Below, piece by piece: positions 58,418 to 64,000 of a DNA stretch of 64,000 nt. The DNA is from Schlesneria paludicola DSM 18645 (lineage in GTDB: Bacteria; Planctomycetota; Planctomycetia; Planctomycetales; Planctomycetaceae). The position numbers and the translations under genes were made by a program. The stretch's first letter is position 1. Each line of letters starts with the position of its first letter. The stretch is from positions 1,689,066 to 1,753,065 of the forward strand of contig NZ_JH636434.1 in NCBI RefSeq assembly GCF_000255655.1. Direction: 5' to 3'. The notes under the pieces were generated by a model that saw only the letters and a list, made by a program, of their open reading frames with translations, made no database searches and was not told the DNA's origin.

Positions 58418-59389
58418 TCAAACCTTGATATCGATGATCTTCTTGATGACGAACGCGCCAACGATCTGCATGAGAATGGCAAAGCCAATCATCTTCTTGC
58501 CGAACTCATTGCTGAACAGCAGCATCACATAGTCACGGTTGATGAAATACACCGCGATAAACAATCCGATCGGCAGGGCCATCAGGACGGCACCGCTCAA
58601 CCGACCTTCACCCGTGAGCGCTTGAACCATCCCAAGGATCTTGAATCGTTCGCGAACCACATCGCAGATCTTGTCAATGATTTCCGCGAGGTCACCACCG
58701 GTCTGTCGCTGGATGGAAACAGCCGTCACGAAGAACTTCAGATCGAGATTCGGCATTCTCTTCTGCATGTTCTTCAACGCCGTTTCAATCGGAATCCCCA
58801 GGTTTTGCTCTTCGTAGGCCCGCATGAATTCAACGGAGATGGGTGCCGACATTTCTTCCGCCACCATATGCAACCCGGCATTCAGGCTGTGCCCCGAGCG
58901 CAGTGCACGTGCGATCAATCCGAGTGCGTCGGGAATCTGCTTACCAAATTTGGCAAAACGACGACTGCGGCGAAAGACCAACCACAGAATCGGTAGCGGG
59001 CCCGTCATCAAGGCAAACACCGGCAGCAATGGAGTGGGCATCTGGGTTACAAATCCCAGAATAGGCCCCAAGAGCCCGCAGCCGACACAGAGCAGGACGA
59101 GAGCCTGCATATCGATGGGCGAATTGGCCTGTTCCAGGAAGGATCCCCAGCCGCGCATTGAGCCGAAGGTCTTACCAAGGACGCTGATTGCACCCGTCCC
59201 CAGGCTCGAAAAGTCTTGCCGCATGATCCCACGCGACTTCTCGACATCGATCGTTTTGTTGCCCGCGAGAGCATCAAGACGGTCCTCGGCCTTGGTCTTG
59301 GTGAATTCCTTGGACATTGACATCAATGCTGCTGCGAGCGCTGCCGCAGCCACGAACGCAGCAATCGAGATGATCAGTACGGGGCTCAT
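58418..59389 (-). CDS. tadB: Type II/Tad secretion F-domain protein TadB
   Basis: 323 residues. Inner-membrane platform partner of TadC. N-terminal helix IISIAAFVAAAALAAALMSM; two central helices (ALVLLCVGCGLLGPILGF and LLPVFALMTGPLPILWLVF); the T2SSF domain carrying IPDALGLIARALRSGHSLNAGLHMVAEEM, then LPNLDLKFFVTAVSIQRQTGGDLAEIIDKICDVVRERFKI in the form shown in TadB, and a last hydrophobic pair at 258-320. Encoded 82 bp behind cpaF and 82 bp before tadC. Works with the CpaF motor ATPase on Flp pilin-like subunits, whose genes are not in the window. Confidence 0.93.
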   Translation of the reverse strand: MSPVLIISIAAFVAAAALAAALMSMSKEFTKTKAEDRLDALAGNKTIDVEKSRGIMRQDFSSLGTGAISVLGKTFGSMRGWGSFLEQANSPIDMQALVLLCVGCGLLGPILGFVTQMPTPLLPVFALMTGPLPILWLVFRRSRRFAKFGKQIPDALGLIARALRSGHSLNAGLHMVAEEMSAPISVEFMRAYEEQNLGIPIETALKNMQKRMPNLDLKFFVTAVSIQRQTGGDLAEIIDKICDVVRERFKILGMVQALTGEGRLSGAVLMALPIGLFIAVYFINRDYVMLLFSNEFGKKMIGFAILMQIVGAFVIKKIIDIKV

Positions 59390-59471
59390 TTCAGATCTTT
59401 CCAGTTTCAGATCTTATTGGTGTCAGATCTTTTCGAGGCAAGACGATCACAACGACCGATCCAGTTCAGGT

Positions 59472-60797
59472 TCAGCGACCCAATGGACGTTGGGCAAACA
59501 GATTCGATGGCAATTTCACGCCAGCCGATTCCAGTCGAGGCATGAACGAGGGTCGAACCCCCGTCGCTTCAAAATGGCCGAATGCCCGTCCGGTTTCGTC
59601 GATTCCGTCCTGCTTGAACAAGAACAGATCCTGCATAACGATCTGATCCTGTTCCATGTTCAAGACCTCCGTGATATAGGTCAGACGTCGCGGCCCGCCC
59701 TGAAGTCGTTGAACCTGAATGATCAAATCCACAGCACCGGCAAATTGCTGTCGCAGGGCGCGAATTGGCAGTTCGATTCCCCCCATGGAAATCATCGTTT
59801 CCAAACGCGAAACCGCGTCACGAGGCGTGTTTGCGTGAATCGTCGTCATGGAACCTTCGTGGCCCGTATTCATTGCCTGCAACATATCCAGCGATTCGGG
59901 TCCGCGACATTCACCGATAACGATTCGATCCGGCCGCATTCGCAGGGCGTTCTTCACCAGGTCGGTCGCCGTGACGCGTCCCTTGCCTTCGATATTGGCG
60001 GGCCGTGTTTCCAATCGCAGCACATGCTCTTGCTGTAGCTGCAATTCCGCCGCATCTTCGATCGTGATGACACGATGGTCATTCTGAATGAAGCTGGACA
60101 GCGTATTCAGCAATGTCGTTTTTCCGGAACCTGTACCACCACTGATGATGATATTCAGACGCGCTTTGATCGCTCCTTCGAGAACCAGCGCGATTTCCGG
60201 AGTGAACGCGCCAAACCGCAGCAGATCTTCCAGCCCCAGCGGCTTCGAGCCAAATCGGCGAATCGTCAGCGAGGGACCATCCAGAGCCAAAGGAGGAATG
60301 ATGGCGTTCACACGCGATCCATCGGGCAGACGAGCGTCCACCATCGGCGACGTTTCATCGATACGGCGCCCGATCCGTGAGACGATTCGGTCAAGAATCT
60401 GCATCAGGTGGGCGTTGTCGCGAAAGGTGACTTCTGAACGCTGAATGCGTCCATTCTTTTCGATGAAGACGTTCTTGGGGCCGTTGATCATGATATCCGC
60501 CACCCCCTGCTCTTTGAGCAGGATTTCGAGCGGACCATATCCGAATGTCTCGTCAAGAACTTCTTCGATCAATCGCTCGCGTTCTGAACGATTCAGCAGC
60601 GCATTCTCGGTGTCGCACAAGTGTTCAATGACAAGGCGAATTTCGCGGCGCAAAGTTTCGCCCTGAAGTTCACCCAGGCGCGAAAGGTCTAGCTTTTCGA
60701 CCAGTTTGCCATGGATTAGACGTTTCAGACTGTCAAAATCCATCTCGTTGGAGGATGGACCACGACCGCGGGATGAGGAAACAGTGGGGGCTGCCAT
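59472..60797 (-). CDS. cpaF: CpaF/TadA-family secretion ATPase
   Basis: 441 residues. Motor ATPase of Tad-type pili/type II secretion. N-terminal helical domain, then the hexameric ATPase: Walker [15 protein letters not shown] with Lys226, Asp-box [21 protein letters not shown], His-box-like [19 protein letters not shown] and [24 protein letters not shown], the Walker B with Glu. [19 protein letters not shown] is the classical CpaF beta-hairpin. Start ATG at 60797 ([13 protein letters not shown]); an in-frame frame to 60860 has no family sequence. It is the first gene of the cpaF-tadB-tadC unit; divergent from glmS across a 569-bp gap. The expected cpaB, secretin (rcpA), tadZ and pilin genes are not upstream. 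Confidence 0.95.
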   Translation of the reverse strand: MAAPTVSSSRGRGPSSNEMDFDSLKRLIHGKLVEKLDLSRLGELQGETLRREIRLVIEHLCDTENALLNRSERERLIEEVLDETFGYGPLEILLKEQGVADIMINGPKNVFIEKNGRIQRSEVTFRDNAHLMQILDRIVSRIGRRIDETSPMVDARLPDGSRVNAIIPPLALDGPSLTIRRFGSKPLGLEDLLRFGAFTPEIALVLEGAIKARLNIIISGGTGSGKTTLLNTLSSFIQNDHRVITIEDAAELQLQQEHVLRLETRPANIEGKGRVTATDLVKNALRMRPDRIVIGECRGPESLDMLQAMNTGHEGSMTTIHANTPRDAVSRLETMISMGGIELPIRALRQQFAGAVDLIIQVQRLQGGPRRLTYITEVLNMEQDQIVMQDLFLFKQDGIDETGRAFGHFEATGVRPSFMPRLESAGVKLPSNLFAQRPLGR

Positions 60798-61366
60798 GAT
60801 TCGAAAGGACTCCGTTGATCGACGTCGTAGGGAACGATGCTTCGCCGAGGAAGGGCGCAACTTGACTCATCCGAAACCTAGCTCGACTTCTCCCAGGTTG
60901 CCGAAACGAAACATACGGATTTCCAGAAATCACCACGCCGTGTTATGAGGATCATGCCGCCTGTTCCATGCAAGCGCGAAAAACCGCGCGCCAACTCGCA
61001 TCGGAATGTCGCCAAAAGCGAATTCTGAATCGAACGGGCCACCGCAGGCGGAGTTGTCACCGATGTCGTCAAGACAGGCGATGCGCGAGGCAGGCATGGC
61101 AGCGCGGACAACGGCAGCGAAAACCAGCATTTTTGCCGATTTTCGCCTCCCGAAAACCTTTGCCGGACGGATCTCGCCCCGTTTTCGGATTTCTGCTATG
61201 AGTGCCGCGCGCCCCTTCCGAGGAGCGCGTCCTTGCCTGAAAGATTGCAAGCCAGCCCTATAATTCCTGTGAATCGTTACGAGTCGCCCGAACAGAGCGG
61301 AATCAATCTCTCAGTTAGTCATACTCGAAGCTATTTCAATCTCCCGCTGTCCCGGAGTATTCATTC
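60798..61366. other. Intergenic region between divergent cpaF and glmS
   Basis: 569 bp. Must carry promoters of the tad unit and of glmS. A minus-strand frame of 106 codons (60930-61250) has no recognisable features. The short leader before glmS contains no glmS ribozyme-like core that I can identify, but the region was inspected only by eye. Confidence 0.35.
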
Positions 61367-63229
61367 ATGTGTGGAATCGTTGGTTACGTCGGGCCGAAGC
61401 AAGCATACAGTTACCTGATCGAAGGGCTGTTCCGGCTGGAATACCGTGGCTACGACAGTGCGGGAATCGCGATTCAAGATGGCGAGCAGATTGGCATTCG
61501 AAAAAAGACCGGGCGAGTCACCGAACTGGCAGAACTCTGCCGACAGGAACCGCTGAAGGGTTCAATCGGCATCGGACACACTCGCTGGGCCACACACGGC
61601 GCGCCGAGCGATACCAATTCTCACCCGCACGTCGGTGGCAATGGCGAAGTCGTGTTGGCTCACAATGGCGTGATCGAAAACTATTCGATCCTTCGCGATC
61701 GCCTGCGTGAACTCGGCTATGTCTTTCGCACGTCTACGGACACAGAAGTCGTCGCGCATCTCGTCGCGCACCAGTTGGACGAGTCGATTCGGCTTGGTGC
61801 CAGTCCAACGGACGCCAAAACCTGCGTGCAGGCTGTGGAATCCGCCATCAAGCAAATCAAAGGGACATATGGACTTGCGGTGCTTTTCCGCGATGTACCT
61901 GATCTTCTCGTCGCGACGCGTCTGGGCAGTCCGCTGGTGGTCGGAATCGGTAAAGGAGAACACTACCTTGCCAGTGATGCCAGCCCGCTGGTCGGGAATA
62001 CAGAAGAGGTCGTCTACTTGAAGGACCACGAAACGGCTGTGATCACGGCCGATTCGTTCGTGTTGCATCATCAGGATGGCAGCGAACCCGTGGTCTCGAT
62101 TCATGCGCTCGCACAGACGTCACAAGACACGGACTTGGGCGAGTACGAGCACTACATGCTCAAAGAAATCTTCGAACAACCGCAAACGATCGAGAATGCC
62201 ATGCGTGGTCGTCTCGATGAAGATGAAGCCACGGCCAAATTTGGCGGCCTGAATATGGATGCCCAGTCGCTACGCCGGATCGATCGCATCGTGTTGACCG
62301 CTTGCGGAACAAGCTGGCATGCGGGACTGGTCGGAGAGTACTTGATCGAGGAATTCGCACGAATTCCCGTCGAGGTTGAGTATGCGAGCGAGCTGCGATA
62401 CCGCAATCCGCCGATGTCGGATCGCACGATGATTTTCGCGATCACGCAAAGTGGAGAAACGGCCGACACCCTGGCGGCGCTACGCGAATGCAAGCGAAAG
62501 GGTCATGAGACACTGGCAATCTGTAATACCGTGGGATCGACGATCGCGCGCGAAGCGAATGGCGGTATCTATCTCCACGCCGGTCCGGAAATCGGAGTCG
62601 CTTCAACCAAGGCATTTACGTCCCAGGTGACCGTATTAACACTTCTCGCGCTGTTCCTTGGGCGAATGCGACATCTGTCGTATCCCGCCGGACAGCGAAT
62701 CATCGGACATCTTCGGGAGATGCCAGACAAGATTCGTCAGACGTTGAAATGCTTCGATGCCGTGAAAGAGGTCGCTCGTAAGTACTACACAGCCGAAAAT
62801 TTCTTGTATCTCGGACGGCTTTACAACTTTCCTGTCGCCTTGGAAGGTGCATTGAAACTCAAGGAAATCAGCTATATCCATGCGGAAGGTTATCCTGCCG
62901 CCGAAATGAAGCACGGACCGATCGCCCTGGTCGACGAACACACCCCAAGTGTCTTCATCGCCCCTCGTTGTCAAATCTATCCGAAGGTCATGAGCAATCT
63001 GGAAGAAGTGAAAGCTCGAGGTGGTCCGGTGATCGCAATCGCCTGCGAAGGCGATGACAAAATCGCCGAACTCGCCGATGATGTCATATTCGTCCCAGAC
63101 GTTGACGAGTATCTGCAACCACTTGTCGCATCAATCCCGCTGCAATTGCTGGCCTATCAGATTGCGATTCTAAGAGGTTGCAACGTCGATCGTCCCAGAA
63201 ATCTGGCAAAGAGCGTCACAGTCGAGTAA
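61367..63229 (+). CDS. glmS: Glutamine:fructose-6-phosphate amidotransferase
   Basis: 620 residues. GlmS makes glucosamine 6-phosphate for peptidoglycan and other amino sugars. The N-terminal Ntn-glutaminase domain begins MCGIVGYVGPKQA with nucleophilic Cys2; RLEYRGYDSAG and GHTRWATHGAPSDTNSHPH hold the glutamine-binding residues. Two SIS isomerase domains follow: ACGTSWHAGLVGEYLIEEF with QSGETADTLAALRECK, and the second with YLGRLYNFPVALEGALKLKEISYIHAEGYPAAEMKHGPIALV; the end is NVDRPRNLAKSVTVE with the catalytic Lys. Complete length. Start ATG 61367 sits after a long leader. The next gene csrA runs in the opposite direction. Confidence 0.98.
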   Translation: MCGIVGYVGPKQAYSYLIEGLFRLEYRGYDSAGIAIQDGEQIGIRKKTGRVTELAELCRQEPLKGSIGIGHTRWATHGAPSDTNSHPHVGGNGEVVLAHNGVIENYSILRDRLRELGYVFRTSTDTEVVAHLVAHQLDESIRLGASPTDAKTCVQAVESAIKQIKGTYGLAVLFRDVPDLLVATRLGSPLVVGIGKGEHYLASDASPLVGNTEEVVYLKDHETAVITADSFVLHHQDGSEPVVSIHALAQTSQDTDLGEYEHYMLKEIFEQPQTIENAMRGRLDEDEATAKFGGLNMDAQSLRRIDRIVLTACGTSWHAGLVGEYLIEEFARIPVEVEYASELRYRNPPMSDRTMIFAITQSGETADTLAALRECKRKGHETLAICNTVGSTIAREANGGIYLHAGPEIGVASTKAFTSQVTVLTLLALFLGRMRHLSYPAGQRIIGHLREMPDKIRQTLKCFDAVKEVARKYYTAENFLYLGRLYNFPVALEGALKLKEISYIHAEGYPAAEMKHGPIALVDEHTPSVFIAPRCQIYPKVMSNLEEVKARGGPVIAIACEGDDKIAELADDVIFVPDVDEYLQPLVASIPLQLLAYQIAILRGCNVDRPRNLAKSVTVE

Positions 63230-63368
63230 TTGCAGTCGCTCAAAGCGGCAGAAAACAGAACATGTGTTCACATAAAATCGAACACTGTTCACAACACGTC
63301 TTAAAGACGCCGATGGCGCGTACAGCACGAGGACCGCGAAATCCCATTTCGCTATTCTCGGCGACCAA

Positions 63369-63396
63369 CCAGCACTGCAAGGCTTGGCAGTGCTGG
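63369..63396. repeat. Strong dyad between glmS and csrA
   Basis: Perfect 10-bp inverted repeat CCAGCACTGC (63369-63378) / GCAGTGCTGG (63387-63396) with an 8-base loop, between the convergent glmS and csrA genes. No T-run on either strand follows, so it may be a regulatory RNA hairpin or a weak terminator. Confidence 0.5.
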
Positions 63397-63516
63397 AACC
63401 CCAAATGGCTGGTACTTAAACCGCCAGTGCGAAAGATTTCGACGCAGCGCGAAAGAACTTTTCACACAAGACGAGAACGGGCGACCACTCGTCTGGATCC
63501 CTGAATGCCAGATTGC

Positions 63517-63705
63517 TCAGTCAACAGAGACCGTACTTAACGTGTCGGTGATTTCAGGAACGAGTTCCATTCGCCGGATCGAAACACTCTCAGGAGCCTC
63601 GATTCCAAGGCGAACGCGTCCACCTTTCACTTCCAGAATTGTGACCGTGACCAGTTGGTCTCCGATCTCGATCTTCTGTTTCAGTCCTCGAGTCAGTACA
63701 AGCAT
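63517..63705 (-). CDS. csrA: Carbon storage regulator CsrA
   Basis: 62 residues from the ATG at 63705 (the preceding ATG at 63708 is also possible); AAGGAGGG lies directly in front. CsrA is a homodimeric RNA-binding repressor of translation recognising GGA in stem-loops. MLVLTRGLKQKIEIGDQLVTV, then ILEVKGGRVRLGIEAPESVSIRRMELV. The usual RNA-contacting Arg44 region ('VHREEI') appears as IRRMEL, so one Arg is there but the flanking residues differ. Length is typical. In E. coli CsrA represses glg genes, some of which are also in this window; whether the same holds here is open. The upstream region (63706 to end) has three CACGAAAAA elements. Confidence 0.93.
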   Translation of the reverse strand: MLVLTRGLKQKIEIGDQLVTVTILEVKGGRVRLGIEAPESVSIRRMELVPEITDTLSTVSVD

Positions 63706-64000
63706 CATTCCCTCCTTAGAGTAGATCCAGGTTTTCCGTCACCAGAGCCTTACTGAAGCAATTATTAAGCCCGAGTCAAGGTTTCACACGAAAAACTTGA
63801 GACATTCACCGGACTCTCCCTATATTCTCCACGAAAAATCGTCGGCGTTTCGTTGGATTCTCGATTTATCACGAAAAATTAGCGGATTTCTCCGAATTGA
63901 GTCCTGACTGTTGGACAATGTCTGCGATGTATGCAGAAGCACAGCAACTTGCAACACCGCAGCCAAAACGATGCGTTATGCAACGTCCCATTCGATCTAT
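63706..64000. other. AT-richer upstream region of csrA with three CACGAAAAA elements
   Basis: 295 bp to the window edge, noticeably AT-rich compared with genes around it. CACGAAAAA occurs at 63787-63795, 63830-63838 and 63870-63878, spaced 43 and 40 bp. This lies on the 5' side of csrA and may be its control region, or that of a plus-strand gene beyond the window. Confidence 0.45.

Noticed and set aside
60930-61250. 106-codon minus-strand frame between cpaF and glmS
   Set aside because: Sits where promoters are expected; no hydrophobic pilin-like segment or family sequence, so not a missing tad pilin.
61200-61366. glmS ribozyme or riboswitch in the glmS leader
   Set aside because: No recognisable core or pseudoknot segments by eye; a covariance search of the leader would be decisive.

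Overview
The window looks like chromosomal core DNA of a planctomycete (phylum Planctomycetota), moderately GC-rich. The evidence is the set of families that are typical of that phylum: two Tat-exported DUF1501 proteins, a PSCyt1/PSCyt2/PSD1 cytochrome-type protein, a DUF1559 prepilin-like protein with the H-X9-DG type C-terminus, a small Planctomycete-style lipoprotein, a Tat-exported Gfo/Idh/MocA oxidoreductase and a Uma2-family remnant. Genus cannot be settled from the sequence alone. I see no rRNA or tRNA gene, CRISPR array, insertion sequence, prophage or integrase.

Layout. 0-6.2 kb: the 3' part of a PBP2 transpeptidase gene cut by the window edge, an SMP-30-type protein, a RidA-family protein and a large DsbD-type thiol-disulfide protein. 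6.3-10.8 kb: a co-directional group with a formyltransferase-fold protein, a LuxE/PaaK-like adenylating enzyme, an aldehyde dehydrogenase/LuxC-like reductase and a Wzm-type ABC permease; it may be a biosynthesis and export unit. 10.8-15.0 kb: SRAP (YedK/HMCES) divergent from dprA, then a dicarboxylate/amino-acid symporter and pdxH. 15.0-20.1 kb (minus strand): a broken Uma2 gene, a HemN/HemW-like radical SAM protein, a GT39-like membrane glycosyltransferase and an inositol-monophosphatase/barstar fusion. 20.5-22.3 kb: lipoprotein and DUF1559 protein with a strong terminator. 22.3-29.0 kb (minus): isochorismatase-like hydrolase, pyruvate carboxylase, rsmE and glgC. 29.4-38.8 kb: two DUF1501 genes, Dabb protein, cytosolic class 3 lipase, small membrane protein and the PSD1 cytochrome protein. 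38.8-45.9 kb (minus): acyl-CoA dehydrogenase-like protein, hslV without hslU, esterase, trpD, Gfo/Idh/MocA protein, a DUF309 protein and sufE. 46.2-48.9 kb: glgA and galT. 48.9-53.1 kb (minus): an AAA ATPase and a hybrid histidine kinase. 53.6-56.3 kb: a small conserved protein, dapB and sufS. 56.4-60.8 kb (minus): a conserved hypothetical and the tadC-tadB-cpaF core of a Tad pilus/secretion machine. 61.4-64 kb: glmS and csrA.

How the genes relate. Central carbon and storage metabolism is well represented but scattered (pyc, glgC, glgA, galT, glmS, with csrA, a known regulator of glycogen metabolism in enterobacteria). SufS and SufE are both present but 9 kb apart. The DUF1501 and PSD1 proteins belong to the planctomycete exported-protein repertoire and are probably Tat/Sec-exported partners.

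The most interesting signals are: (1) a fusion of an inositol-monophosphatase-family enzyme to a barstar-type domain, with an A9 homopolymer exactly at the junction and stops immediately behind it in both other frames; (2) an SRAP protein whose GTG start restores Cys2 and whose Glu is kept, but whose catalytic Asn and His are replaced; (3) the LuxE-like/LuxC-like/formyltransferase/ABC-permease group; and (4) a tad locus reduced to its motor ATPase and two membrane platform genes. All assignments were made by reading motifs; no database search was run.
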